Positions 36,414 to 49,793 of a stretch of 64,000 nucleotides of DNA are shown one piece after another (within the stretch, counting starts at the first letter, position 1; every line of letters starts with the position of its first letter). Under the pieces are notes generated by a model, which worked only from the letters and a program-made list of their open reading frames with translations, ran no database searches and was not told the origin of the DNA. The DNA lies in the NCBI GenBank assembly GCA_022113835.1, contig JAILWY010000026.1, forward strand, positions 392,001-456,000, read 5' to 3'. The translations under genes and the position numbers were made by a program. The DNA is from Atopsyche davidsoni. Lineage: Eukaryota; Arthropoda; Insecta; Trichoptera; Hydrobiosidae.

Positions 36414-39400
36414 CTCACGGCTAACAACAAATACGTACTTGATAGAATTACATAAGTAAATACCTGTGCATATTCCAATCAACGTGTGACCTAATTATCC
36501 TAATTGCCCAGCGCAGTACAGTCCTACTAAAATACTTCTCTCATAATATATTTAGAAGAATATTTATTCGGTGTATACGAGAATATACCAAAATAGAGCC
36601 CGGGTGGAAAGTGTATAAATTATTCAGGCTTTTAATCAAGCATGAATAAGAATTATAGGAAGTTTTAACGTCCAATCTCGGCCTGAAATCAATTAAACAA
36701 AACAGCTTGAGTCGGTGAAAGCATGAAAGTTACTCTTATAAGCGTTCTCTCGGCAATTTCTCATTAATTTCATCTTTGGGGCTCATTTTTAGACAATGAA
36801 TTCACTCAACCTACTCCGCTACAATCAGGTTTGAAAATTATTTTTATGAAAGAGATAAAATATTTCTTTTCAAAATATGAAATTTTTCTAACATATTTTA
36901 TTTACACCGAGATGTCTCTCTTTAAAGTGTTCTTGGAAATAATCTAAAACATAGCGCTGAAGTACAACTGGAGCTCGTTTCTCGTCATTTCAAAAACATT
37001 GCTCCTTTGTTGTTTGTCGTTCATTTCAAGCTACAGATTTCGCTGTTTTACATAAGTGATAAAATTCAATGAAAGACATTATCACGAATAGTATGGCTTA
37101 GAAATACACCAATATAAAAAAAATATACTATAGCTGATAATTTAAACTTTGATAGAAATATGTATCCGTTCATACTACGTATATATTTCAACATGATATA
37201 AATTACAAGCATAAATGAAATAAAACGGTTGTTTGATATTTTTACTTTTATGAAAGTCAACTTCCTCAGAAGATAATATTGTATCAAAAGAACAGAATCA
37301 GAGTTCACCCAGTCAAAGCTAAGTGCGTAAGAAGAGAAAGCGTTATAAAGTATGAAGAATCCGCCGACATTTAAAAATGCAAACTCAAGAAGCTAAATTT
37401 AAGATGAAAATTTCTCAAATCACTTTGGTAACAATCGTTTGAATGCTATGAACCTTAAAAAAACCTACTTACGTTACACATTATTAAACATATAGAAAGG
37501 TTAATATTTTAGTATGCTATTTTCAGTACAAGTGCAGTTATTTTGGCTAAAGCAGCCTCGCCCCTGGAGCCGCAAGGAGACTAATCGGAGTAAGAAAAGT
37601 CAAGTTTCCCTGCCTATTCTCCCATTAAGTACTTTCTATTGAACAACTTTTCATTTTAAGAAACATTCAGATGCATATTTAAGTAGTATTAAAAAAAGTA
37701 TCAATAACGTGGTAATATATAGTGTATATATATTTATACAATATATTTTTTATTATATGCTTAAGAATATTTATATATATAAATATAAATACTCTACTAA
37801 CTTATCACTGCCAACGCAATGCATATTTACTTTTGGTCAATATGTTTCGAAAAATATACTGCACCGATTAAAAAAATTGAATGCAATTTTTTTTCTTCTT
37901 ATTTTTGTCAAGGCATGATTATGATTTCCAAACACTAAAAAACAAGGATACGATATCTCTGTTTGGCGATCATCTCCGATCCGATAAAAAAGGGATATTT
38001 TTACCTGCATGTTTTTTTCATTTTCTTTTAAAATCATGTCATTACATTGTTAAACATAAATGTTTTTAAATTTGCTTATACTCAAATGGATGTAAGTATT
38101 GGAAGACATTTTTCAATTTAAAATAATAATAATATGGTTCAGGCTTTGAGAATTTGTATTCCGTGAAGAGTACCAATTCCGATTTTCAAAATGATATTAA
38201 TTAAACAAAATCTTTCAAAGAAAGTACTTCCGCTGCCAAAACAAATTTCCAAACAGTTTGGATTCAATTCAAACTTTTCATCGAAATAACGAATCTTAGA
38301 TAAAAACAATGGCTCAAGTCGAAAGATATTTCAAGCATCATGTCGAGTGGTATCTCGCGCGGATCGAAGTCGAATATGCGTAAGTTTGCGGGAGTCGGGC
38401 CTCCTCCGCGACCGGCAACTTACTCGATAAGAGGAGCTTCATTTATTTGTATGAATATCATATGGATTTATCATGGCTTTTAAAGCAAATCTTAAAGCAA
38501 AAAAACTCCCAACTAAAAATCTACTTTCATTATGTTTTATTATATAATATTATAAATGCATTTATAATCAATCGTTTTTCTTTTTTTTTAATATTTACAT
38601 CTGTTTATCTACTCGGAAAAAATAAATCCAATTAACGTATTTTTACATTGAAAAAGTTTATTCGTATGTCGTTTATTTTGATATGAGCACTTACGTTAGA
38701 ACATAGCCAAAGGTTTAGTTAAACTCACTTAATAACCTACCCATGTTAATGTGTCCTATAAGTTAATTGAGGTTAGAAAGGAGGAATGGGGGTTAGACAG
38801 ACCGTATTTCAGAGGTAAACTCTAAGTAATTTTGTTTGAATAGTATTAAGTTTCAATTAAAGTACGATTAATATGCGCAGTATTTAGCATTGACTTGTAT
38901 TTATAGCATCAAGAAATATATAAATTGTACTATAATAAAAACATACGTTTTTGGGGTAAAATAGAACGTTCAATAGAAAATAAGTTATTTTATTCGACAT
39001 TTGTAAAAAGGAAATGGCTTCATAGCTTTTAGTAAAAACATAAATAATTGACTCAATAATAAACCGACATGTATTATGAATGATCTGTAAAGTCATCGTT
39101 TAAAATTTTTGCTAACATTTTAAAACAACTACAAGTATATATCTAAAGTCCTATCCTTAAAAAAATCGACGCCATTGATTTTTAACTTTGAACTATTTTT
39201 TTAAACATCATAACGGAAAAAAGCTGTATGCAACTTGTTTTCATTTCAATATATTTTTTAATTATACTCTCCCATGCACTTTGTCTCTAGAGAGACGATA
39301 TACACCAACTTTACGTAATTTTCGCCGATGTTTTTTTGTAATTCTCTTATCTTTACGTGCATATAATGCTAAGCCACAAGATACGTTGAAGTATGAGAAC

Positions 39401-40857
39401 GCTTCTACAATTGTAATAACATAAATAATTTAATATTTTTACTAAACGTCTCTTTTATAAATTTGACCCAGTAACGCAATAACATAGACGAAAACTACTT
39501 TCCAAGAAGGTTTTACATTATGTTTTGTAGGTCCAGTTAGATAAAAAATCTAATGCTATCGTGTTGCCTAAATTCTTTATAATAAAACCAATATAATAAT
39601 GTAATTTGGATTCATTCATTTTAGTTTTGAGTAAAGTATTTCTAAAACAAACAGGAGGTTTCCAAAAGCTGAGCGAAAACACGCAAAGTACACGCAAAGT
39701 CACGACATAGCTTTTGGCTAAATTGTTTAATTGAGATTTTTTAAATACCCAAAATAAACTAAATTAAACGCAAAATGGCTGCTTTTATTGAACAAAATTC
39801 AATAAATTGCAAATTTTTATGAAAAAAAAAACCAATAAACATAAATCAAATCTTTATCACGTGAGTCGGAAAATCAAAATAAATGAAGAATTCTCAAAAT
39901 GATTGTACATTTCCGACCCCTGCTGGCCCCCGGCCATGACCCGGCGTGCCTCCACCCCGTCACATCCAGTGCACATTCATCTCCTCCCTAGACCGAATTG
40001 CACCCCTAATTTTTCATTTCGTCGTCGGTAACCTCGTACCAATTTACGTCACCAATCCTGATATATGAACACATCTCCTGAGATTTCTTGAGTAAATGCT
40101 TAGGTTTGGAAAATTTTCTATGGAGAGCTTTTAAGTATACATTTATAATTAAGACCCGATCCACCTAGTAAAAGCTTTCTCAAAATTTATGAGGATTTTG
40201 TGTTTCGCTGTTCAACCTGATACGATTTATTAGTAAATTCACCACTTATTTTATTAAATAAACTTTTCCGAATGACAAAAGAATTATTCTTTTATATTTC
40301 GTGTTATTACTAAAATAGTTCAGAGAAATGAAAAATATGTCGGTTTAACCGTAGAAATATAAAATAATAAAAACAATTCGACATTATATCTGTAATTTTT
40401 TTTTTTATAACTTTGATTCTTATTTTTTATAATTCTAAGTGAATTTTGATCGTTTTTAAATTAAACAGTTAATGTATTAGAATTGATATCTTTTTAAAAA
40501 AAATTAATTTTAAATTTTTCTTACTTTTTAAAAAATCAATTTTTTTTAATTTTTTAAAATGGAAAATATATAAATCTTTTTCGAAAAATCCCTTTTGTTT
40601 TTTACAAAATAACGTTCATCAAAAACTGAAAAGAGTTTTTATTTAATTATGATTAAAATATTTTTCCTATGAAAGCAAAAACTCATATAGGACATAATGA
40701 AATTTCCAACAATATTAAACACATTTTGGTATTCACATTTGCCCTTTGTCCACTTTAGGCAACAAACAGGTATTTTAACATTTCAATTTGACAGTCAGCT
40801 TAAATAGCTATAAAGACATACTATTATATGTATTCTATATTTTTGAGATAAAATGCT
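36414..40857. other. AT-rich non-coding stretch
   Basis: No supportable gene. Open frames around 37066-39703 are AT-rich and without domains. Short GC-richer patches at about 38340-38415 and 39915-39970 are unexplained. Confidence 0.5.
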
Positions 40858-40950
40858 TTTTGCCATTTTGATATTTTTAAATAAAAATACTTTTGTGATT
40901 TTTCCGCGTTTTTGTATGTATCGTGATTGGAAAAAATCACAAAAGAGTTA
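40858..40950 (+). repeat. Possible minimal family A remnant
   Basis: AAATAAAAATACTTTTGTGA and TTTTTCC on the left, and GGAAAAAATCACAAAAGAG on the right, form an inverted repeat resembling the outer arms of family A. The hammerhead-like core and tail are absent, so membership is uncertain. Confidence 0.4.
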
Positions 40951-42560
40951 TTGAGCTAAGAGCGCACGCGCAAGCCCCACCTGCTGCGTGTATCATACTT
41001 TAAAAATACAACCAATTGCTTGATTAAGCTTTTTGGAGTTTTTCATCTCATGCGTCATTTTATGCTACAAAATAAATGTTCAAAAGCAGAATTGTAGTTT
41101 AACAAAGTCCTCTGGCTTCGTGTAACTTAATGAATCATCCAACAGAATGGCGGACATAATCCCGTTACCCGGGGCGGGACGGTTAAAGCAAACATTATTT
41201 TTTAGGTCCAGAGAGCCTGCGGGGCGGCCTAGAGTTGCTCTTGCTGAAAACGGGTTCTATCCAATTACGTACCGAGTTTGAGTCCCAATTACAGCAAAGT
41301 TGCTAGAGCATCCCGCAAGGCACCGCGCCGCGAGTGGCCTCGCTGTTTGCACATTGCTTACTGCTCAATATCGCATTACAGTTAAAAAATAAGTCTTTGT
41401 AAAATAAATCTAATGGTAATTATAATGGGTGATTCGATTTAGCGACTGAGATCTTCCCGCGTGTGGGGAAATCGGAAACGACAGGCTAAAGTAACACCAA
41501 TGCAAAAAAAAATTACTGGAACCCTCCAATGCATGTGCAACGCGGTAATATCTAGCGTAAATTTTAATACAAAAAATAAGATTTAATACGAAAAGGACTT
41601 TATAAACTGATTATGTGAAATAATCTTTTAATATTTAGTTTTTGGCACTCTTATATTGCTACTATATATTGAATACATATTTTTATAACTGATATTTATC
41701 AAGTCGTTACAAAGTGTTACATATATATACTTGACTGTTAACCAATATATAAAATATTTGTTATTAATTGTACAATAAGACTGTTTTACAATTTCATAAG
41801 ATTTTTTTTGGGTAAACAAAAGCAAAATAAACAACATATACATAGTTAATGTTGAGCAATTTTAAAAACGCACAGAAAATTAATGTATAATAAAACTAAT
41901 TTTATAAACTTATCATTATTATATTAACGAGTCGCATTTTCATTTGCTTAAAAGTATTTTTCTATTTAAAAGAAACAGAAACAAAAATTTATTTGCAATA
42001 CTTGCCATAGGCCACCTTTAATATTTACTTGTAACGGTGAGCCCTTCAAAACAAAGCCCCATAAAATGCTCTATGAAACCCATCCCTAAACGTCCCGATT
42101 AAAAGACACCCCTGAGAACATTCTTACCTTCCGAGAGTTTGCATTTATGCGAACTCTTTAGGCCGCAGAGAGCACCAACCTTTATATAACATCCAAAAAT
42201 AACCTCAAACTTATCCCAGTTCTTTAATCGAGTTATATCCCGGACCGCCGCAGGGCTCGTGGGACAAGCACGTCGCACTCGCGCGCAATGATTTCTTATA
42301 TTTATTTTTGGTATCCGGTTTAACTTCGCGGTTTGTATTGCTCTCTTGATAAATTTACAACATGTAATCGGTCTAGACACACTATCCAACAACTCATTAA
42401 AGCGACGGCTGGCTGCGGCTTGTAGGCGAAGCGCGAAGACTGCAACCTCAAAGGTCTTCGTAGGGCATTACAAGCTCATAGACTTCTTAAGGTTAGCAAT
42501 GTATGAAGGTCACTTGAGGGTGAAATGTCAATATTTTTAACGGATAACACATTAGTATTT
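40951..42560. other. AT-rich non-coding stretch
   Basis: No gene supported. GC-richer patches at about 41160-41340 and 42230-42290 have no clear signal. Confidence 0.5.
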
Positions 42561-42565
42561 ATTTA

Positions 42566-42827
42566 CATAAAATTCACTGTAATATTTTTGAATAAAATAG
42601 TTGAGTGATTTTCCACATTTTCGTTTTTATTAGTGACCGGTTTCGCCAACCTTTCATAATCTCTAATAAGCCTTTGTTTGATAATGCCAACGTGAAAGTT
42701 TGGCGAAACCGGTCACTAATAAAAACGAAAATGTGGAAAATCACTCAAGTATTTTATTCAAAAATATTAAAATGGAATTCCACCAAGTACTCTCGGTCAA
42801 AAATATTGAATTTCATAAAATTCACTG
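42566..42827 (+). repeat. Family A repeat, full copy with 14-bp target duplication
   Basis: This is the clearest copy. CATAAAATTCACTG is repeated exactly at 42566-42579 and 42814-42827. Between them a 234-bp insert has a left arm (TAATATTTTTGAATAAAATA ... GTGACCGGTTTCGCCAACC), a short loop, and an inverted arm (TTTGATAATGCCAACGTGAA ... AATCACTCAAGTATTTTATT). The single-stranded tail ends GTCAAAAATATTGAATTT. The asymmetric 3' tail and the 14-bp duplication argue against a cut-and-paste element. Confidence 0.92.
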
Positions 42828-44470
42828 CCTTAAAAAAATAGATAGTAGCTTTGATACTAATCCTTTCGAAACAACGACAAAGAAAATCGAATGTAACAAA
42901 ATTATACATACAATATACATGTGTGTGTGTGTTTAAATGTATCAGTAACAAATATTTTTTTATATCTTCAATTAACTATTGTATAATAGTCGTTCAAATT
43001 CATAAATAACATTTTTGAATACAGATTTTTAAAATGAAGACAATTTTCATCACAACAATTTAGAAACATTATATCAACATCGCAGAAATATAGTAGACAA
43101 GGCCTTCATTGCTTGAATCCGTTTATTTTATTTGAAAGACTAACTCAAAGAATATAATTTTTTTTTTAATCCATTTAAAATAACATAAGTTAAATACTTT
43201 CTTTGTCGTTTTTAATCGAAATATTTAATTTATTTTATAAATTATTACTAGGTATAGAGATGTACATCCAAAATATATATTTTTTATTTCACATTACATA
43301 ATTCAACGGCTCGTGTGATATTTCCTAATGTAACGAATGTATATAACTTTTCAGAACGAAATGAGTCCACGGCACTCGGGCCAGCCGACCTCCGAGCGAG
43401 AGCCTGTCTGATTGGATTATTTGTCCAGAGCCGCCCCTCTCCTCTGTAAATGATAGCTCTCATTTCCTGCAGCACTCGGGACCCGCGCGCTCCCATCAAG
43501 GGTGGTGTTTTCTTCTCCACTTACTGAGATTCGTAAACGATACAATGAAGTAATCTAAGAAGGCGACCGGAATCAATATATTGAGACTATCGCAGGAACG
43601 TCGTCCATTTGTATCAGCGCCTCGCTCTGAGAAGAAGCGACTATGGTGTCGAGATATTATGTTCCCTACGGCGACGCGCGATCTCATTATATTATATTCG
43701 CACAAATAATAACAAAACAGTGCTCGCACATTTATCAAATTATTTTTGTTTTTCTGCAAAGTAATATTTGGATACCTTATAAAAAAAAAAACACCGAATT
43801 TTGACTAAATATATTAAATTATTCTACCAAATAAATAAAATCAAATAAAAACTCTCTGAGATGTAAAAAAAATCTTCTTGCTTTCTTATTATTACATTAT
43901 TATTATTTCTTGATAATTATTTAAAGTGGAGCAAGGAGTTAACGACTATAGATTTTTCTCACTCTACTCAGAGATTGGCTATTATGAAATGACAAATTCG
44001 TTTATTTTGTTTTATATATATCAAAGTTATAAGAATACCTCAAACAATTATCTTTATATCATATAAAAGATATTAAAGATAGTATTTATGTACGGAATGA
44101 AAGAATCAGTCCCTCCGCTTTATGATTACACTTTTTGATTTATTTGCAGAAATTGTGCAAACGAAAATGTTTTTTATGAAACTGCGCGGAAAGAAATACG
44201 GCCAACTTTTGATTTGTTACAAAAAATAACAAAACTTATTGAAAATATGAGAAAAATATTTTTTTCATTATAAGAAAAATCAACTAACATGAAATAAAGA
44301 AAAAGCAAATCAAAAAAAGTAACATTGTAATGTGTACGGGACCCGGTAAAGTCGATAAGACGCTATATTTAGCAAAAACATCTTTCTCTCCCAGAACTCA
44401 TATCGCTTCGACTTTATTAGAGTAATGCCTCAGTTTTAGTTTTTTTTTTACTATTTAATCACTGAAATTT
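42828..44470. other. AT-rich non-coding stretch
   Basis: No gene supported. GC-richer patches at about 43360-43500 and 43590-43690 are on a minus-strand pair of open frames without domains. Confidence 0.5.
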
Positions 44471-44475
44471 TTTTA

Positions 44476-44492
44476 AATATATATGTATATAT

Positions 44493-44555
<63 letters not shown>

Positions 44556-44616
44556 ATATATATATATATATTTATATTTATACATATATAAATATTATTA
44601 AATATATATATATATG
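44476..44616. repeat. (TA)n microsatellite
   Basis: TA tract with TG and TTTATA interruptions. Confidence 0.96.
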
Positions 44617-44948
44617 AAGTTTCGAGTTTTACTTTTATTTTGTATTTAATATTAGAAAAATTCTTAAAACCAGGTGGCATCAGGAGCAAAAAATATATAT
44701 TGATAAATATGTATAATATATTGATAAAAATATATTGACACGACTTTAATTTGTGATCTTAAGTAGCCCGTTAAAATTGCAAAAATGTAAGTAACTACTT
44801 AAAATGCAAAGAGTATAAATGCTCTATTCCATTTTCAATTACGTTTTCAAACGATAAATATCTATATATATAATATATAATATATAATATAATGTAAATA
44901 ATAACTTTTTTTTTAAATCTTCACAGTGAGTTTATTCAAATATTGTTT

Positions 44949-44992
44949 TGCATAACTAGTTTCGACCCTATACCGGGTCATCATCAGATGCA
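44949..44992 (-). ncRNA. Hammerhead-ribozyme-like motif (type I topology)
   Basis: On the minus strand: TGCAT (stem I), CTGATGA (invariant core), one extra T, GACCC/GGGTC (stem II, loop GGTATA), GAAA, ACTAGT (stem III region, self-complementary), T as the H17 cleavage position, and ATGCA closing stem I with five pairs. All invariant core bases (C3 U4 G5 A6, G8 A9, G12 A13 A14, A15.1-U16.1) are present. Stem III could only be fully paired in a dimer because ACTAGT has no loop. The extra T between A9 and stem II is non-canonical and may weaken cleavage. Self-cleavage is inferred, not shown. Confidence 0.5.
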
Positions 44993-47900
44993 TGACTAAA
45001 CTGATAATTAACTTTTTAATATATTTTTATTCAATTCAAAATAAACAGCAAAAAAAATATTTCTTAAAATCATAGACTTTTCGTATAAAAAAATTATTCT
45101 AATGATTTTTACTTTATAAAAATAAAGTGACACCGCCTCCAGCAGTCCATTACGGCCATCATCTCAGATCTACTCGGGATACCTACTTTGCCTTAGATAC
45201 TTGCACAGTGCGTGATTACCTTATCGCAGCTCCATGCAAACTACAAGGTGCCTTCATATCTATATTAAACAAAAATAAATAAATCAATGGTTTTATTAAT
45301 TATTAAATCAAGGTAACATGTTTTATTATAAACAATATTTTGGGTGTCAGAACTAATCAAAACTATTTTTGTGTATATTTTTTTCGTTATAACACACTGT
45401 CGGAATTAACGATTGAGTCCTTATACATGATAACTACAGTTTACAATTTGTACGTATTTTGCTAAATAAATATGTGAGATTGGTGAAGTTGACTATCAAG
45501 CCCGACCTTCGTATAAAATCCGTACTTCCAACCGACACAGATCCATATCGTTGCAAGATTCTTTAACTGCTCTAAAATTAAATCAATTCCAATATCCTCA
45601 GTCGTCAGTCGCATGGTGGTCAGAAGACCATAATCTGCGGTAAAATGTTTCTATAGGGAGCCTGTTACTTTTTACGACTTTAACTTCTGGGGTCCGTGGC
45701 CGGCGCGACCTCCCCTCGCACGATGTACATTTTTAGGAACCGTCTCGCATAAATGAGAAAGTATACAATTAAACTCGCAAATTAAAGCAGGATAAATTAA
45801 CAAGGGACCGAAATTTAAGATAAATACACCCATTAGTGGAAAGTAAGCGTAAGCTTCGAGCAGAAATGAAGATAGATCTCCTGCTGCGCGGCGCCGGTGA
45901 GGTAGCCCAACGCGAAACATTTATTATCAAAGTTGATTTTATATCAAGCGAATTACAGCTTAATGATGAGTAACACATTATTGTAAAATTTAACTCACTC
46001 TAATCGCGTATTATCTTATTAACTGCTGAATATCCTAATATATCGAGGCCAATTAGTCAATAAAAAAACCCCTATGTTAAATCAGTTTTACCTCCATCAC
46101 TCATGTAAAGGTAGGTATTATAAACATTGAGAATATTTTACATTAGCTCAATTTTGTTCAAATATAGTATTACTTTTCAGCACGAAATGTTTATTTTGAA
46201 AACAATGTTAACTTATACAAAAATACAACTTTTGAACACAATTTCGAATGCAAATCAAAAAAAGTCCTATCAAAGTTAACATTTTCTGAATAATGCAGTT
46301 CTTTTTGTAAAAAAAATAACCTCAAAAACTCATTCTAACTTCCTCGTGTTGGAGATTACTTAATTTTTTCTCCGCTCACTGCAACTTTACATAGGATTTA
46401 TTTGCATACTAAAACTGTTTTTACTCCACTCAGTTCTCTTGTACGATTTGTATAAATGTTATTTTTATCGAAACTAGAATCTCCAATATTTGTTAAAGTA
46501 AAATACAACTGGTGTCTGAAAAAATGGAAGTTATATGAACCGAAAAATTTTATTTATGTGTCAGCTTTATCGACATAATTTCTGAAAAATAATAAGGTAC
46601 TATGAACAGGGCATCAAACACATAAATATTTATGAGAAAAATAATCTATGCTTAATCAATAGCTTAAACTTTTGGTTACTTTCAGATAAATTCCAAAATA
46701 TTTGTCTATACACAACCAACTCTTATGACACACACAGTTAGTTATTAAAATTGTAAGAAATATCTGTATCGCACGATCGGAAGAAATCTAAGCTCAAATC
46801 ATCTAAAATCTTAAAATATACAATATGACTTATATATATATAGTAAAAGTAGAAAATCGGAGGAATGGCAGATAAGCGAACAGTAACAATCCTTCAGAGC
46901 CAATTGCAATTGTTTTTGGCGTGGCGTGATTTCAAATTGGATTCAAATAAATTATTAAAACTTTGAACAAGAAGACTATGTTTATTTTGAGATTCGTCAT
47001 TACATAGAAAACTATAAAAATAAATATACAGTGTGCAAGTACTAGTACTTTTTACTTGGAGTGGTTGCAACTCAGGCAGGGATGCATGCTAGGCTGCTGG
47101 GGTAGCGATTACGAGGGTTCTCAAGGAGCACAATGGTCGCTGCCAGGGGCGCTTTTTAAAAGCGTTTCCTTGCAGTGGGAGTTTTTTAAAGTTGCAGCAG
47201 GAAAATAATTTGTGAGGTCCACGGAACATTCAGGAAGTTACCCGCCGGTTAGCATTTTGAAAAATGTTGACTACGTGGAAGCTGGCCATGTTCATTAGCT
47301 ACCATTTATCCACCCTCTGGGGTAATTAGTCTTCTTTTTCTTTATGAATCCGAACTTTAATATTTAAATATCATTTGAATAAAAATACCTGAAACTGTAT
47401 ATATCTCGTAATTGATGTATTTTTTAGTATTTGAAGTACACTGAAAAAATATTTATTTATTGTATATAAAACGTTTATAAAAGAATAAGAAGCAAGCCAG
47501 TGCACTATCGATACGTATTTATAAGCTCCCGCATGTGTGTAGCACCACAGACAGGCCACGTATTACATACATTTTCTCTCAAAGAATTGTATTTCAGAAC
47601 ACTTTGTCGAGACAACCTACAGATGCTAAAATAAAAATGCTTATAATGAAATCATCGCACGTGAGTGTTCCTCTCCGCGGTGGCGCGTGCGAGGCCGGAG
47701 CGTGCTTGCGCGGGGCCGGAGCTCCAGGACCGGAGTACTCTCGGGGAGTCGCGTGCTGAATTGTACCGATCAATACGAGTGGAAGTTTACACTCTTTTGA
47801 TAATGGATTAGATAATCCTTGTATGAACCTCCATTGTAGTCACGTCACGGATTATGTATGATTAATACCCAAATCACGAACGAAACTCTCGCGGACTTTT

Positions 47901-48133
47901 CCAGTGTCTACTCGAATACATCCATTTACGCAAAACTGGTCTGAACACTATTCTTTTCTACTTTTATTTAGCTAAATTTTATATAGCCCAGCATGTAGAT
48001 CCACAGCTCTCAGAATGTTTGAAGCTATGCATTAAATAATGACTATGCGATATGAGATTTCTTTAAAGCACATTGTAAAAAGCCCATTCCACTCAAATTT
48101 GGAGAAAAAGTATCTTTCAAAAATTCAAAATAA
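44993..48133. other. AT-rich non-coding stretch
   Basis: No supportable gene. GC-richer patches at about 45690-45730, 47040-47160 and 47660-47760 are unexplained; the last is a small GC island with an open frame ending GVAC* and no splice context. Confidence 0.45.
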
Positions 48134-48360
48134 TCAATATTTTTGCCAGAGTCCTCGGTGGAATTCCATTTTAATGTTTAAAATAAAATATTTGAGTGAT
48201 TTTTCCATGCGTTAATTTTTATTGGTGACTGGTTTCGCCAACCTTTCACGTTGGCATTATCAAACTATTTCATAATGCCAAAGTGAAAGGTTGACGAAAC
48301 CGGTCACTTATAAAAATTAACATGTAGAAAAATCACTCAAGTAATTTATTTAAAATATTA
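48134..48360 (-). repeat. Family A repeat, full copy, minus orientation
   Basis: The tail lies on the left (TCAATATTTTTGCCAGAG, CTCGGTGGAATTCC), followed by both arms around TATCAAACTATTTCATAATG. Flanks AAAATTCAAAATA and AAAATGCAAAACA are an imperfect 13-bp target duplication. Confidence 0.8.
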
Positions 48361-49533
48361 AAAATGCAAAACACAAAACATGAATTTAAATAATTTCAAG
48401 TACTTTTTGGTCATCAAAAGCAAGTGTTCGAATAGTAAAGAGCCCTGATTTCAGCCAAACCACTCGCGTTAACAAACGGAACACCATTTAATTTTTTATT
48501 TTATTTATTTCAACCTAGTATTTTAATCGTAGAGTTTTCTCTCGTTTTGTAAATATCACACCTCGTCCTTTATTATGATACACGACAAAAAAATGATAAC
48601 TACACTCCATGATATTTGCTTAAGGGACTACTATTTAACATAATGGACCATGAAAGTTTATTTTAACATTTAGTTATATTCTATAACATTGAGTACAGTT
48701 TTAGTTCAAACTTTGCGTTCCTACAGAATAGAAGGTTGCCATTTTCCAGTAATGTTATTAAGAGATAAAGAAGATTTATTTCCTCCACAGCACAGTTTCT
48801 ATTACTCCTCCGAGTAAAACTATGTTTTTCGTACATGAGCCATTTCCGGGAGTTTCCGTGTCAGCCATTTTGAATTTCACGCACCAACTGCCTCGGAGAT
48901 ACTCAGGGAAAACAACTGACACACAAGACACCGGAACGTCACAAAACTAATTTATATTCTCTATGCTTATTTGGTTACTTACTATCTCTAATATGAAAAC
49001 ACATTTAGATATAAAAATTAAATATCGATCTGAAAAAAAACTTAATACTCAAACAAGCAAAAAAACGACAACTTTTTTTATGTTCTCATTACAAAAGAAA
49101 ACAATCGGTTCAATACTGAAATTATTATAGCAACACTCTTTAGTAAAACAGAATGTCTGGTTTGCTTTTAAATTAAAACATTTCCCATAGCAGAATACTT
49201 TAAAAAATATATTTTCTAATTATTCAAGCAACACTGCATTTTTATTGGTTTGAAATCTTTTTTACTATAAATAGGTATTTTAATTATATGCTTAAACTTT
49301 TGAAAAAATAGAAATAAAATAAAATATTAAGACTTTGTTTCTCATGCTGTTTGTTATAATATCTTTGTATGTTTTGTGTCATATGGGTATTTTTAGCAAC
49401 CTTAGCAACCCTGCATAGCTAATCGTGACGTACAAAGTGTCGCCTTGCGCTCAGCAGGCTGGCTTTAATGTTGTAAATTAGTTATTAAGCAAGTGTGTTG
49501 CCATCAAACTGTGAGCTATCGGCAGAGACCCAA
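48361..49533. other. AT-rich non-coding stretch
   Basis: No gene or repeat recognised. Confidence 0.5.
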
Positions 49534-49538
49534 GGTTT

Positions 49539-49572
49539 AAGGTTTAATGGTCCACGCGGGCTATTAAACCTT
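49539..49572. other. Perfect 10-bp hairpin in a GC-moderate patch
   Basis: AAGGTTTAAT (49539-49548) and ATTAAACCTT (49563-49572) flank a GC-rich 14-nt loop, preceded by a partial tandem AAGGTTTAAGGTTTAAT. Function unknown. Confidence 0.6.
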
Positions 49573-49733
49573 GTGTTTGACCGGTTATTTGTAATATTAA
49601 CGTGATTACATAAACCAGCGTCTTTGTTCGATTCTTTATTGTATCATGTAAATACTTCAACAACATTTTGACATCAATATTATTTCCTTCTATAGGATAA
49701 ATGTACATAAAAGTACCCGATTAAATTTAAATT

Positions 49734-49793
49734 CGTAAACTATATATAAGTAAATATATATTTAAATATATATTTACTTATATACAGTTTACG
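49734..49793. repeat. 60-bp near-perfect palindrome
   Basis: CGTAAACTATATATAAGTAA and the inverted sequence ending CAGTTTACG meet at a TTTAAA centre with no loop. Thirty positions pair with a single mismatch (A versus G). It is too symmetrical for a microRNA precursor; cruciform DNA or a palindromic insertion is possible. Confidence 0.9.

Noticed and set aside
42905..42940. Short (GT)n run after family A copy
   Set aside because: Only about 12 bp, not notable as a microsatellite.
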